Positions 16,591 to 26,462 of a DNA stretch of 64,000 bases are shown piece by piece. The stretch is from Sinomicrobium soli (GTDB lineage: Bacteria > Bacteroidota > Bacteroidia > Flavobacteriales > Flavobacteriaceae), in contig NZ_QLNV01000003.1 in assembly GCF_003285545.1 (NCBI RefSeq), forward strand, positions 310,001-374,000, given 5' to 3'. Every line of letters starts with the position of its first letter. Within the stretch, counting starts at the first letter, position 1. The notes beneath the pieces were generated by a model. The model was given only the letters and a program-made list of their open reading frames with translations. It ran no database searches and was not told the DNA's origin. The translations under genes were made by a program, and so were the position numbers.

Positions 16591-17745
16591 ATGGCTTTTC
16601 CCTTTGACACCAGGTACCCTTCAATAGAGATACTCCGGGAGCGTGCAAAACAACGTATGCCCGGTTTTGCCTTCGAATACCTCGACGGCGGATGCAACGA
16701 GAATATCAATATGGTGCGCAACACCGCGGAGATCCGTGAAGTACAGTTCAGGCCCCGGTACCTGAAAAATTACAGCCATGCCCGTTTGCACACCGAACTC
16801 ATGGGCATATCCTACGATGCGCCGTTCGGGATATCCCCCATAGGCCTCCAGGGGCTTATGTGGCCCAATGCGCCGGAGATCCTGGCCAAAGCCTCCCTGA
16901 AGCACAATATTCCCTTTATCCTGAGTACCGTAACCACCACCAGTATAGAACGGGCCAGCGAGCTCACCGAAGGCAGGGCGTGGTTTCAGCTCTATCATCC
17001 TACCGAAGACTGGCTCCGGGACGACATCATTCAAAGGGCCGAAGCCGCACAGTGCCCCGTGCTGGTAGTCTTGTGCGATGTGCCTACCTTCGGATACCGC
17101 TCCAAGGAGATCAGGAACGGACTGGCCATGCCGCCGCAGGTCAATTTCCGCAATGTACTGCAGGTACTGGGCAAACCCGCCTGGGCCCTGCAGACCCTGA
17201 AACACGGAGCCCCCAACTTTGCCACCATGCAGAAGTACATGGAAAAAGGCATGAGCATAAAACAGCTCGGGAAATGGATGGATGCCACCTTTTCCGGAAC
17301 ATTGAATACCGAAAAGATAAAACCCATACGCGATATGTGGAAGGGCAAACTGGTACTCAAAGGTGTGGCTTCCTGCGAAGATGCCGAAGAAGCCATACGG
17401 CTGGGGTTTGACGGTATTATTGTTTCCAACCACGGCGGGCGCCAGCTCGATGCCGGGGAATCTACCATAAAGCCCCTGACAGAGATCGTCAAGAGATACC
17501 GGGACCAGATCACCGTGATGCTGGACAGCGGCATACGTACCGGTCCCGATATAGCCCGGGTACTGGGCAGCGGTGCCGAATTCGGGTTTCTCGGAAGGTC
17601 GTTCATGTACGGTGTGGGTGCCCTCGGCAGCAAGGGAGGCGACCATACCATCGCCATGCTGAAAATGCAGTTGCAGCAGGTTCTGGAACAGCTGTGTTGT
17701 GAAAACATACACGACCTCCGGAAATATATCGTGAAAAAGGGATAG
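16591..17745 (+). CDS. FMN-dependent alpha-hydroxy-acid dehydrogenase/oxidase (L-lactate dehydrogenase-like)
   Basis: 384 residues, matching the family. The N-terminal R-M-P-G-F-A-F-E-Y-L-D-G-G is the usual entry to the TIM barrel. Active-site and flavin residues are present: W-F-Q-L-Y (substrate Tyr), Lys 257 in L-K-G-V-A-S, the catalytic His 281 in S-N-H-G-G-R-Q-L-D, L-D-S-G-I-R-T-G and G-R-S-F-M-Y-G for the FMN phosphate. It oxidises an L-2-hydroxy acid such as lactate to the 2-oxo acid and passes electrons to quinone or oxygen. No membrane segment or transport gene lies next to it, so the substrate is not fixed by context. Single-gene unit. Confidence 0.9.
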   Translation: MAFPFDTRYPSIEILRERAKQRMPGFAFEYLDGGCNENINMVRNTAEIREVQFRPRYLKNYSHARLHTELMGISYDAPFGISPIGLQGLMWPNAPEILAKASLKHNIPFILSTVTTTSIERASELTEGRAWFQLYHPTEDWLRDDIIQRAEAAQCPVLVVLCDVPTFGYRSKEIRNGLAMPPQVNFRNVLQVLGKPAWALQTLKHGAPNFATMQKYMEKGMSIKQLGKWMDATFSGTLNTEKIKPIRDMWKGKLVLKGVASCEDAEEAIRLGFDGIIVSNHGGRQLDAGESTIKPLTEIVKRYRDQITVMLDSGIRTGPDIARVLGSGAEFGFLGRSFMYGVGALGSKGGDHTIAMLKMQLQQVLEQLCCENIHDLRKYIVKKG

Positions 17746-17842
17746 GGCAGATTTGGTTGCTGGTTACAGGTTTGGGCACTTTCCTAAATCTTTCCCAATT
17801 CCGGTAATACCTTTACCGCCGTAATTTGCCTAAATTAGCACT

Positions 17843-18514
17843 ATGAAGATTCTGATCATCGAAGACGAGAAAGAACTGGTCGGGGTGATGCAAACCGCGC
17901 TGGAAAAGGAAAACTACCTCGTGGAATCGGCTTCCGACTTTCACAGTGCCCTGGACAAGATCGTAGGTTACGAGTACGACTGCATACTCCTCGACCTGAT
18001 GCTGCCCGGCGGGGACGGGCTGGACCTGTTGTCCGAAATAAAAAAGCTGAAGAAAAAGGATGCCGTGATCATTATCTCGGCCCGTGATGCCGTAGACGAC
18101 AAGGTCCTGGGGCTCGATCTCGGGGCCGATGATTACCTCGCAAAGCCTTTTCACCTGGCCGAGCTCAACGCCCGGGTAAAATCGGCCATACGGCGGAGGA
18201 AACAGCACGGGGAGCAACATATTACCTGGCGCAATATCCTGGTAGATCCCGAAAACAGGACGGTTCGTGTAGACCGGCAGGAACTGGCCCTCAACCGGAA
18301 AGAATTTGACCTGCTCTATTATTTCGTGACCAATCCCGAACGCCTCATCACCAAAACCTCTATTGCCGAATACGTCTGGGGCGACCATACCGACCAGGCC
18401 GACAGCCTCGATTTTGTGTATTCACAGATCAAGAACCTCCGGAAAAAACTCGGAAATGCAGGAGCTGATGCCGATATACAGGCAGTGTACGGTGTAGGGT
18501 ATAAAATGATATGA
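17843..18514 (+). CDS. OmpR/PhoB-family response regulator
   Basis: 223 residues. The receiver domain has the acidic pair E-D-E near residue 8, the phosphoacceptor Asp in I-L-L-D-L-M-L-P (~51) and the conserved Lys in L-A-K-P-F-H (~102). The C-terminal winged helix (L-A-L-N-R-K-E-F-D-L-L-Y through G-V-G-Y-K-M-I) is complete. It is co-transcribed with the histidine kinase, whose ATG overlaps this stop by four bases. It would bind DNA in response to the kinase signal; targets are unknown, and no obvious regulated transporter lies adjacent. Confidence 0.95.
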   Translation: MKILIIEDEKELVGVMQTALEKENYLVESASDFHSALDKIVGYEYDCILLDLMLPGGDGLDLLSEIKKLKKKDAVIIISARDAVDDKVLGLDLGADDYLAKPFHLAELNARVKSAIRRRKQHGEQHITWRNILVDPENRTVRVDRQELALNRKEFDLLYYFVTNPERLITKTSIAEYVWGDHTDQADSLDFVYSQIKNLRKKLGNAGADADIQAVYGVGYKMI

Positions 18515-19785
18515 CCATGAAAAAGCGTTCGCTCAAGAATTATACCCTCCGGTACCTCGTAGTGGCCATCCTGGCCGTGATCGCCCTGTGGGCAGCGCTC
18601 TTTTACTGGTATATCATCGAAGAAGTATACGACAATATAGACGACGGGCTCAAGGACAGCAAACTGCGTATCACCCGCGAGATCAAGGCCAGCCCCGAGC
18701 TGCTGGAAACCGGGCAGTACGGTATTGCCCAGTTTCGCTTTACTCCCCTCCCGGGCGGGGATTATTCCAAAAAAACACATATCTACAACTCCATGATGTA
18801 TATGCCCTATGACGATGACGATGAGCCGGTACGGGTATTACAATCCATTTTTAAGGAAAACGGGCAGTATTACCAGCTGGAGATCTATACGTCTACCGTA
18901 GAAGAAGACGAACTCCTCGAAGACCTGCTCACGGCGCTGGTGGTGCTGTACCTGGCGCTGGTAGGCAGTATTATTCTCATCAATCATTTTATCCTCAGAA
19001 AAGCCTGGACCCCTTTCTATCGCCTGCTCCGGCAGCTACAGGGCTATCGTATAGGCAGCGGCCAGGAACTCGAAAAACCGTATGGTGATGTCAGGGAATT
19101 TGACGAACTGTATGGCGAACTCCGGGCCATGACCCGGAGAAACGAGACCATTTACACCCAGCAAAAGCAGTTTATAGCCAATGCTTCGCACGAATTACAG
19201 ACCCCGCTGGCCATTGCGGCCAACAAGCTGGAACTTATCATGGGCGAAGGTGACCTGTCTGAAGACCAGCTGGTCAGGATCAACGACGTAAACCAGACCC
19301 TGCATCGGATGAAACGGCTCAACCGTTCGCTGCTTACCCTGTCGCGAATAGATAACCGGCAGTTTCAGGCTTCCGAAACCGTTGTATTCAACGACCTGGT
19401 GCAGGAGTCCCTTGCCGACCTGCAAATACTCAGCTCCCATAAAAACATCCTGGTCTCTACGGAAAACAACGGCAGCTTCACGATGGAGATGAACCGTGAC
19501 CTGGCCGTGATACTGCTCAATAATCTCCTTAAAAATGCCATGGTGCACAATCCCGAAAAAGGCACGGTAAACATTCGTATTTCCGATAAGGAGCTCTCCA
19601 TATATAACTCCGGTGAAACGCCCCTGGACCCGCAGAAGATCTTCCGCCGGTTTTACAAGGACGAACAAAACCCGAATTCTACCGGGCTGGGACTGGCCAT
19701 TGTACAATCTATCGTCAGCCTGTACCCTCCCCTGTCCGTTTCATACCGCTTCGACCGGGGGCACTGTTTCCTGCTGCACAAATAA
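18511..19785 (+). CDS. Membrane sensor histidine kinase
   Basis: 424 residues, ATGA overlap with the response regulator. Two transmembrane helices (residues ~14-34 and ~143-163) bracket a ~105-residue periplasmic sensor region rich in Asp and Glu. A HAMP-like linker leads to the H-box F-I-A-N-A-S-H-E-L-Q-T-P-L, the N-box L-L-N-N-L-L-K-N-A-M-V-H-N and a G-box S-T-G-L-G-L-A-I-V. It autophosphorylates on the H-box His and transfers phosphate to the partner regulator. The strongly acidic patch Y-D-D-D-D-E-P in the sensor could bind cations, but that is inference. The catalytic core is shorter than usual between N- and G-boxes. Confidence 0.94.
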   Translation: MTMKKRSLKNYTLRYLVVAILAVIALWAALFYWYIIEEVYDNIDDGLKDSKLRITREIKASPELLETGQYGIAQFRFTPLPGGDYSKKTHIYNSMMYMPYDDDDEPVRVLQSIFKENGQYYQLEIYTSTVEEDELLEDLLTALVVLYLALVGSIILINHFILRKAWTPFYRLLRQLQGYRIGSGQELEKPYGDVREFDELYGELRAMTRRNETIYTQQKQFIANASHELQTPLAIAANKLELIMGEGDLSEDQLVRINDVNQTLHRMKRLNRSLLTLSRIDNRQFQASETVVFNDLVQESLADLQILSSHKNILVSTENNGSFTMEMNRDLAVILLNNLLKNAMVHNPEKGTVNIRISDKELSIYNSGETPLDPQKIFRRFYKDEQNPNSTGLGLAIVQSIVSLYPPLSVSYRFDRGHCFLLHK

Positions 19786-19805
19786 GACAGGATATTCCGG
19801 GTTAT

Positions 19806-21620
19806 CTATCCTGCAAGAGATCCGGATTTCCCATTCCGTTCCAGACGTTGCATTATAGTTTCCGGAGTATCTCCGGGGCTTCCGCCCAGCTTTTTGCGCA
19901 CCCTGTTCCAGGTAACCCGTATGGTGGCGGCAGATACTCCCAGTACCAGGGCCATTTCCTTATGTTCAAGTTCCAGCCTCAGCAGCATAAGATAGCGAAG
20001 TTCGGCATCGGTCAGCGCAGGATAGCCTGATTTGATACGTTCTTTGAATTCCGGAAAAACCGTATCAAAAGAATTCCGGAAATCCATCCAGTCCTCATCA
20101 GTCAGTATCCTGGCCTTTTTCAATTTGCACATGGTGGCATCCAGTGTCCGCTGTTCTTCGGCATGGAGCAACTTCAACTGTTCCAGTTCTTCTGTGATCC
20201 TGTTTATCCATGTATTCTTCTCATTCATCTGCCGTACAAACCTGTCAATGTCTTCTCTTGCCTTCCGAAGTTCCGCTTCCGTTTTTTCCTTCTTCAGGTC
20301 CGTTACACGCTGCCGTTCCAGCATCACCTCCTTTTCCTTCCGCCTTCGTAAACGCACCATATAGTAAAGGGTAAACCCTATAACGGCAAACAGGAATACG
20401 GCGAATATCAGAATTCCGTACCGCAGGCGCAAACGGGTGCTTTCCCTTTGTTGCAGGGCTATCCTGCTTTCGTGTTCCCGAAGTTGTAACTGGTTTTCAG
20501 TCAGTTTTATAAGGGCCGAATTATACGTATCCGTTTCCAGCTTTTCCGCAGTGGTAAGGCTATCGTGATAGGCCAGTGCCTTCCGGTAATCGGGTAGCCG
20601 GGTATAGTAGGTGTAGAGAGTCCGGTAATACTCTTTCTTTGATATTTCAAAACGTTGCTGATCTCCGAAACGGAAGAGTTCGGGATTGGGCAGGTACTCC
20701 CTGCTGCGACGTATGAAATCACGGGCCTGCGGCATGGAGTCCAGGGCCATGTACAGTGCCGCCAACCGCAGACAGGCTTCAATGGGGATCTCCGGGTAGT
20801 CATAAGTATGGCGGTTGAGCCTGTAATAATCGTTATAGTACGTATAGGCCCGGTCGTAATCCTCTTTCCTGAAAAAGACCTGTCCCAGGTTTCCGGAAGT
20901 AATCCCGACCCATACCGAATCCTTGTAACGCAGGGCCTTACGCAGGGCCGTGTCGAGGTATATACGGGCACTGTCCAACCGGCTTTGCTTCAGGTAAGCC
21001 ATGCCCAGGGTATTGTAACGCTGCATGTCGAGGTTGGCATTAAAACGCGGAAGTGCTACAGACTGTTTCATAAACCGGATCACCTCATCGTAGTTTTTGA
21101 AAAAATAATAATCCAGCGCCAGGTCGTGCAGGTATTTTCCTATATTGGGTACGTTTTCGAGCCCTATACGCTCAAAGATCTCCTGGGCTTTCAGCAGGTT
21201 CCCGAAAGCTTCCCCGTACCGTTCCAGTACAAATTCGTTCTGCCCTATATAATGAAGGCAGACCGCGTGGTACAGAGGGCTGTGCTCCGGGGGATAATCC
21301 CTGATAATTTCCCGGAATACCTCCAGGCGCTTTTCCGCATTCTGCTCCGCATACGTCCTTGCTGTTTTCCGTACGAATTCAAGTTCCTTTTTCAGCAACT
21401 CGTCTCCGGAGGTTTCCGCAAAATCTTCTGCCTGCTTCAGGAAACGACGAAACTCTTCTTTGTCGTTCAGCCTGCCGTTCTCCAGCAAGCGATTGACATA
21501 GCGTATCCTTTCACCGGAAGTAGACAATACGGGAATACTGTCCGGGTCTGCCTTCCTGTCCCGGGCATGGGCGATAAAAACGATAATAATACTTATGAAG
21601 AGCAGGGGGATTTTTTTCAT
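19806..21620 (-). CDS. Membrane-anchored TPR protein with C-terminal LuxR-like helix-turn-helix
   Basis: 604 residues. A signal peptide precedes ~330 residues of tetratricopeptide repeats (for example N-T-L-G-M-A-Y-L-K-Q-S-R-L-D-S-A and G-N-L-G-Q-V-F-F-R-K-E-D-Y-D-R-A). One transmembrane helix follows (Y-G-I-L-I-F-A-V-F-L-F-A-V-I-G-F, ~400-420), then a long coiled coil rich in Glu/Lys/Arg. A C-terminal HTH ends it: L-T-D-A-E-L-R-Y-L-M-L-L-R-L, M-A-L-V-L-G-V-S-A-A-T-I-R-V-T-W-N-R-V-R-K-K-L. The layout places the repeats in the periplasm and the DNA-binding part in the cytosol, a Bacteroidota-type one-component regulator. Targets may be the two minus-strand genes behind it (beta-barrel, type IX-secreted protein), which is inference. 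Confidence 0.88.
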   Translation of the reverse strand: MKKIPLLFISIIIVFIAHARDRKADPDSIPVLSTSGERIRYVNRLLENGRLNDKEEFRRFLKQAEDFAETSGDELLKKELEFVRKTARTYAEQNAEKRLEVFREIIRDYPPEHSPLYHAVCLHYIGQNEFVLERYGEAFGNLLKAQEIFERIGLENVPNIGKYLHDLALDYYFFKNYDEVIRFMKQSVALPRFNANLDMQRYNTLGMAYLKQSRLDSARIYLDTALRKALRYKDSVWVGITSGNLGQVFFRKEDYDRAYTYYNDYYRLNRHTYDYPEIPIEACLRLAALYMALDSMPQARDFIRRSREYLPNPELFRFGDQQRFEISKKEYYRTLYTYYTRLPDYRKALAYHDSLTTAEKLETDTYNSALIKLTENQLQLREHESRIALQQRESTRLRLRYGILIFAVFLFAVIGFTLYYMVRLRRRKEKEVMLERQRVTDLKKEKTEAELRKAREDIDRFVRQMNEKNTWINRITEELEQLKLLHAEEQRTLDATMCKLKKARILTDEDWMDFRNSFDTVFPEFKERIKSGYPALTDAELRYLMLLRLELEHKEMALVLGVSAATIRVTWNRVRKKLGGSPGDTPETIMQRLERNGKSGSLAG

Positions 21621-21786
21621 GGTCTGCCACTTACAGGATTAAAGCATATCTGTTCAGCCAGTTACCTTATCCTTATACGGTCTGAATTTCTTTTTAATGA
21701 TAAAAATCCCTACAATTTAAGAGATTTATCTCTAAAAAATCGCATCCGGCCATTATTTCTGGCTGTCCATGAAACAAAATCCTGCT

Positions 21787-22659
21787 TTACCACATAAACC
21801 CGTACCGCAGTTTTATACCATATCCTATAGTTCGTATGTTACCATCAGCCCCCGTATTGGCCGCCGAGAACGCCGAAACCATACCGAAGTCAGGCGGGGA
21901 AGCCGCATCATAAGATATCACAGACCCCGAAGCGTCCCCTTTGCGCAGGTCATTGAGCCCGTAGTCCAGGTACACCCCCAAGTAAAGGCAGTGCTCCCCG
22001 CCCAAGGGCTGGCGGATGCCTGTTTCCAGTAACAGGCTGTAAGAGGTATCCAGCTCCAGGTCCTGTATGGAAGCTGTGCCCGGACCCTGGTCGCCATACC
22101 CCATAAAGGCAGGGCCGTGCAACTCCACATCCCATTCCGGGTAATAACCACTGGTGGCAAGGCGGTCGTAGGTACTGCTGTACCCGGCTTCCGACAACAG
22201 CCCGATCCCTATCCCGGCCGAAGCGTAAAAACGGGTCACGGCACCACTGCTGCTGTACTGCAGCCGCAACGGGACCTGTATATACTTCGCATGCTGTTGT
22301 TCCCGGTACCCCTCCAGGGTATAGCGGAATTCCAGGGCATCGCCTTCCTCGTCTGTGGCTTCATAGCCATCGGAAAGCCGGGCATAGCTTACCGAAGAAC
22401 GGTATTCCCGGTAGTTCACCCCGGTGTGAAGGCTCCAGTTTGCATTAAACCTATACCCGTATGCCACCCCGATACCTGCCCCGTCACGGGCATGATAAAC
22501 ACCTCCCGGGCCGGCATCATACCGCAAAGACTGAAAAGGGCCTGATACCGAGGCAGACACCTCATGATGCTGGGCATTCAGGCCACCCACACACAAAAGG
22601 CAGAGGAACAGGTAGAAAGGGATGGACCGTTGTTTTCGGGGATAAGCGATATTTCTCAT
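21787..22659 (-). CDS. Outer-membrane beta-barrel protein of unknown function
   Basis: 290 residues with signal peptide ending G-G-L-N-A-Q. The mature part is a run of alternating amphipathic strands with many Tyr/Gly residues (G-I-G-V-A-Y-G-Y-R-F-N-A-N-W-S-L-H-T-G-V-N-Y, Y-I-Q-V-P-L-R-L-Q-Y, A-S-A-G-I-G-I-G-L-L) and ends in a strand closing with Y-G-F-M-W, the shape of an 8- to 10-stranded PorT/OmpW-like barrel. A terminator separates it from the type IX-secreted protein upstream. No specific substrate or complex is evident. Confidence 0.8.
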   Translation of the reverse strand: MRNIAYPRKQRSIPFYLFLCLLCVGGLNAQHHEVSASVSGPFQSLRYDAGPGGVYHARDGAGIGVAYGYRFNANWSLHTGVNYREYRSSVSYARLSDGYEATDEEGDALEFRYTLEGYREQQHAKYIQVPLRLQYSSSGAVTRFYASAGIGIGLLSEAGYSSTYDRLATSGYYPEWDVELHGPAFMGYGDQGPGTASIQDLELDTSYSLLLETGIRQPLGGEHCLYLGVYLDYGLNDLRKGDASGSVISYDAASPPDFGMVSAFSAANTGADGNIRTIGYGIKLRYGFMW

Positions 22660-22686
22660 GATCTGATGCTGTTGTGCTATGTGATT

Positions 22687-22766
22687 AAAAAGGCTCCCGG
22701 GAGCGTCAGTTGTATATTCCGGAACAAGAAACCTATTTCCGATTTGTTGCTCCGGGGGCCTTTTTT
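22687..22766 (-). terminator. Terminator after the type IX-secreted protein gene
   Basis: On the minus strand a GC-rich arm (complement of 22749-22760) pairs, with a couple of mismatches, with the complement of 22692-22704 and is followed by a T run (complement of AAAAA at 22687-22691). It is also T-flanked in the other direction. It falls between the stop of the large gene (22776) and the start of the barrel gene (22659). Confidence 0.6.
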
Positions 22767-22775
22767 AAAATGGTT

Positions 22776-25700
22776 TTATTCTACAATGATCTTAAAGGTC
22801 TTATTACGCTGCCCGGTTTGCAGGCGTACCAGGTAGACCCCGGGAAACCGTGGAAGCGATATTGCTGTTTCCTTTTCACTATGGGTAGTGTGCAGTACCT
22901 GTTGCCCGCTACCGTTGTATACCGTTATCGACACCCCCGACGAAAGTTCGGCCTCCGGCACATCGGCCAGGACGTGCAACAACTCGCCCGAAAGCACAGG
23001 ATTGGGCCAGGCTTTCATCTCTGCGGCGGCTGCAGGGGTGACCTGCCCTTCGCAGGTACTCAGTACCTCGCCGCTGTCGGTAGTCATTCGTACGCTATAT
23101 GAAGCCATGGGATCCAGGCGGTCGGAACGGGTATCCCCGGCAGAATAATACTGGCCCTCACCTATCTTGTTGCCGTCTCTGAACCACTCGTATGTTACAA
23201 ACCGGTATCCTCCGTTAGTCGCCGGGTTGTTGTTTACCAGTAATACATTGCCGAACTTCTCTTCCACGATATCCCCGAAGGCAAACATACGCTCTACCGT
23301 AACCCGGTAATAACGGGTGGTACTGCCATCCTGAGAGGTCACGGCCACTTCCCGGCTGTACCTGCCGGCGGTAGGTGTCTCTATGGTAAACCGGGCCGAA
23401 GGGCTTACCACAGCCCCGGGATCTTCCGTTTGGACAACCACGTCTACCTGGGAGGCAAAACTGCTGCAATCCATGACATAGCCGGTTTCGGGACCGGGAC
23501 CGGAAAAACGTTCGCCGTTGAGTTCTATAGAGGCTACTTCGGCATTGGCACTGCCTATCTGCAACTGTCTCCTTACCGGGGTGGCGGGATGGTAGTTATC
23601 ATTACCCTCCTGGGCCGCAGTAATGGCAATGGTACCCGAATGGTGCAGGATCACCCGCCCGTCTTCGCTTACCGTGGCCGGGGCAGACGAGCCCTCGTAA
23701 GTATAACTATAGCGTACCGAAAGCCCGGAACTCGCCGTAGCCTGAAGCTGAAAATCACTGTTGGTCTCCAGCAGTTTGTCCGGAAGCGGGGCAAAGGTAA
23801 TGTCCTGCAGTGCCTTTTCAACGGTCAGCTCAGCCCTTAAGCCCAGGGTGTTATAATTGGCCCGGGTGACCAGAGCTTCTACCGTATATACGCCGGCATC
23901 GGTCTGTCCGTTGCCCGTATACGTGACCGTTGCTTCTGCAGGGGTTCCCGATACGTAAAGGGAGTGAGCCGTACCGTCGTAGGTAAAAGTGCCGTCTTTA
24001 AAGGTTATTCCTTCGAAATCCGCCGGGGTGATCTCTAAAGCGGCACCTGTAAAAGTGATCTCGTAATTAGCGCCGGCAGACAGGTCTCCCCGGGTAATGG
24101 CATAGCTTCCCGCGTCTTCGCCCGGTTCACGGGTCAATGTGCCGGAGAGCAGGTTTTTATCGTCACTGCCCTGCCAGCCACCGGTAGTGTAGGTCAGTTC
24201 CGGGTCGGCTTCACCATAGACCTTGGTTTTATTATCGGCGGTGACTACTAATCCGGCTTTGGCTATGGTCAGCGATTGTACTACGGCGGGAGCTGCATCA
24301 TAAACATCATTGCCCGGCTGGCTTGCCGTGACCGCTACTGTTCCAGCCTTGTGGAGGGTGAGTATATTCCCCGAAACGGATGCCGTGGAAGGATCGCTGC
24401 TGGCATAGTTTACATCCAGACCGGACGAGGCTGTTGCGGTTAACGCAAATGGGGCATCGCCGTAAGTGCTCCCGGTCAATACGTCGAAAGTAATGACCTG
24501 GCTCCCTTTGGGACGGGCCTGTACCACGGTGGTCTGTCCTCCCTCATTTCCTACATGATCCACTGCCGAGATCCGGTAGTAATGGACTGTGCCATTGGTA
24601 AGCCCCCTATCTGTAAACGATGTTTGTGGTGCGTTTACTGTTTCCAGCAAGTTATCCTGCCCGGCTGCCGTACCACCATAAACTTTATAACCCGCCAGAT
24701 CGCTGTCTGTATTGGCAGCCCAGTGCAGTACAACCTCCCCATCTCCGTACGTCGCCTCAAGTCCTAAAGGAACTTCGGGGGGCAATGCATCGACCAGTAT
24801 ACCGGAGGTATTTTCTACAGCATGCAGGGTAAGGCCGGCATTGTTCCCGGCTTCATCCCGGATAATACCATTATTAAGGGATAAGACGCTGCCTGCATCA
24901 ATACCATCCGTGTCTTCTTCCCCGGCCTGCACCGTATAGCCGAACGCCAGGCTATGAGAACCACTGCCACCCCTATAGTTCGCCCGACGGGTAGTACTGC
25001 CAATGATAATATCAATATAAGGGGTATCTCCACCGGTGTTTACAATTACCGGATCATCGTAGTGAACGGTAAAGCTGAGAAGATCCCCTATGCTATAGTA
25101 ACCGTCGGGTGGCACGCTAACAGAAGTTATGGCAGGCGCGGTACCATCGTAGGTAAAACTTAACGTATTGGAAGCGGTGTTGCCATCATTTTCCTGATTA
25201 ACGGCTGCATCTGCAGGTACCTGAACAGTTACCCCGCCATCGGAGACAGGTATTACCAGAAATGTATATTTTCTATTATCGCTGGTCTGCAGGTTGCTTA
25301 CGGCAGCATTGGTTACCACCATATCACCGGCAGTAAATCCGGTAACCTCCTGGTCATATACCGCGGTCACGGAAAACTGTTCACTAATTACCTGAGGGCT
25401 GTCCGTACTCAGGATTACCGACGGTTTTGGTACAACGACCTCGAGTGTAAAATAAGTGAGGCAATCTTCCGGATCATCATTATAATGAACCGAAATGATA
25501 CTTGTTCCTATTCCCTGTATTTCTAATTTATCCCCTGAGACGGTTGCTACCGGGGTATTACTGCTTTCATAGGTTACATTCCTTGTTAAATTTCCCGGAG
25601 ATTCTCCCAGAGACCCCCCGTCAGGTGTAAAGGATTCCAACCGGATTTCCCGGGCCGGAGCATAATTAACAGTGTAGGTTTTGTCATATCCAAGGACAGG

Positions 25701-25814
25701 ATTAGAAAAGTGAACTTGTGAATCCCTGCACGATTGTGCATAAAGACCGGAACCGGATAAACATATTAACAGTAATGTGATAATACTTCTGAATACTATT
25801 TTGCGGTATGTCAT
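22776..25814 (-). CDS. Large secreted multi-domain adhesin-like protein with type IX secretion C-terminal signal
   Basis: 1012 residues. Signal peptide ends G-L-Y-A-Q. In order: Ig-like beta domains (~25-340), a fibronectin type III domain (~345-440, with A-Y-K-V-Y-type strand and Y-Y-R-I-S-A-V-D), then MBG-type repeats (~440-680, T-Y-G-D-A-P and V-Y-G-E-A-D-P-E-L-T-Y). A cadherin-like beta-sandwich (~755-850) and a C-terminal type IX sorting domain follow (W-P-N-P-V-L-S-G, then Y-L-V-R-L-Q-T-G and K-I-I-V-E at the end). Type IX substrates cross the outer membrane and are released or fixed to the cell surface. The domain set suggests an adhesive or structural role; there is no enzyme motif. 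It is preceded by ~650 bases without a gene. Confidence 0.88.
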   Translation of the reverse strand: MTYRKIVFRSIITLLLICLSGSGLYAQSCRDSQVHFSNPVLGYDKTYTVNYAPAREIRLESFTPDGGSLGESPGNLTRNVTYESSNTPVATVSGDKLEIQGIGTSIISVHYNDDPEDCLTYFTLEVVVPKPSVILSTDSPQVISEQFSVTAVYDQEVTGFTAGDMVVTNAAVSNLQTSDNRKYTFLVIPVSDGGVTVQVPADAAVNQENDGNTASNTLSFTYDGTAPAITSVSVPPDGYYSIGDLLSFTVHYDDPVIVNTGGDTPYIDIIIGSTTRRANYRGGSGSHSLAFGYTVQAGEEDTDGIDAGSVLSLNNGIIRDEAGNNAGLTLHAVENTSGILVDALPPEVPLGLEATYGDGEVVLHWAANTDSDLAGYKVYGGTAAGQDNLLETVNAPQTSFTDRGLTNGTVHYYRISAVDHVGNEGGQTTVVQARPKGSQVITFDVLTGSTYGDAPFALTATASSGLDVNYASSDPSTASVSGNILTLHKAGTVAVTASQPGNDVYDAAPAVVQSLTIAKAGLVVTADNKTKVYGEADPELTYTTGGWQGSDDKNLLSGTLTREPGEDAGSYAITRGDLSAGANYEITFTGAALEITPADFEGITFKDGTFTYDGTAHSLYVSGTPAEATVTYTGNGQTDAGVYTVEALVTRANYNTLGLRAELTVEKALQDITFAPLPDKLLETNSDFQLQATASSGLSVRYSYTYEGSSAPATVSEDGRVILHHSGTIAITAAQEGNDNYHPATPVRRQLQIGSANAEVASIELNGERFSGPGPETGYVMDCSSFASQVDVVVQTEDPGAVVSPSARFTIETPTAGRYSREVAVTSQDGSTTRYYRVTVERMFAFGDIVEEKFGNVLLVNNNPATNGGYRFVTYEWFRDGNKIGEGQYYSAGDTRSDRLDPMASYSVRMTTDSGEVLSTCEGQVTPAAAAEMKAWPNPVLSGELLHVLADVPEAELSSGVSITVYNGSGQQVLHTTHSEKETAISLPRFPGVYLVRLQTGQRNKTFKIIVE

Positions 25815-26462
25815 CGATCTATATTTAGCGCTCTTAGCAGTTACTTATCTCCTGATGTCAGGGATATCGGTAACTTCATTTCAAGGATTTATATGATATG
25901 GATCGGTCCCGTTAAAATCCGTATCATTTTCCAACACCTGCAATGATAAAAAAACACAAGGTACATTCGGTGATCAATAGCGTAACAAAAGCGTAACAAC
26001 TGGCTGTTTTACCGGTTATTACATACTGAAAGTCAACAGATTAATCATTATACGGGTTTTTCGGACTGTTATTTTGCCGGTGTTTTCAGGGAATTCTTTT
26101 GGAGGAAGGACATGTTGTGAAGTTGCAAATATTGCTGAACAGGAAAAAATATCAATATCCGGAATATTCCCGGTCAGAATACATGATATCGGGCAATATG
26201 CCAATAGCAGGACCGGCTCCATATTCCAGGAAAAACCAACTGAAAATATTAATCCCCAATATTCATACAGGATATTATCCCCCGAATCGGCGATATTCAG
26301 TTGTACCCGCTTCCCTTTATCGGTAACGAAGCAATGTTCGCTGAACTCCTGAATAGGTTGCGTAAAACGTGCTATAACATGTTTATCAGGAAGATATATA
26401 ATACATCTATTTTTATTTCATAGTATTTTTCCTATATTTACCTACCTAAAAATCAAACAACC
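25815..26462. other. Long intergenic region without a supported gene
   Basis: Upstream of both the large minus-strand gene and the small HTH gene. The sequence is AT-rich and carries only short open frames with no start context or recognisable domain. I see no promoter matching TAnnTTTG with confidence, although a TATTTTTCC-type string lies at ~26425. It could hold divergent promoters. Confidence 0.4.

Noticed and set aside
20655-21797. Plus-strand open frame of ~380 codons over the TPR/HTH regulator
   Set aside because: Antisense to a well-supported protein; low-complexity translation with no start context.
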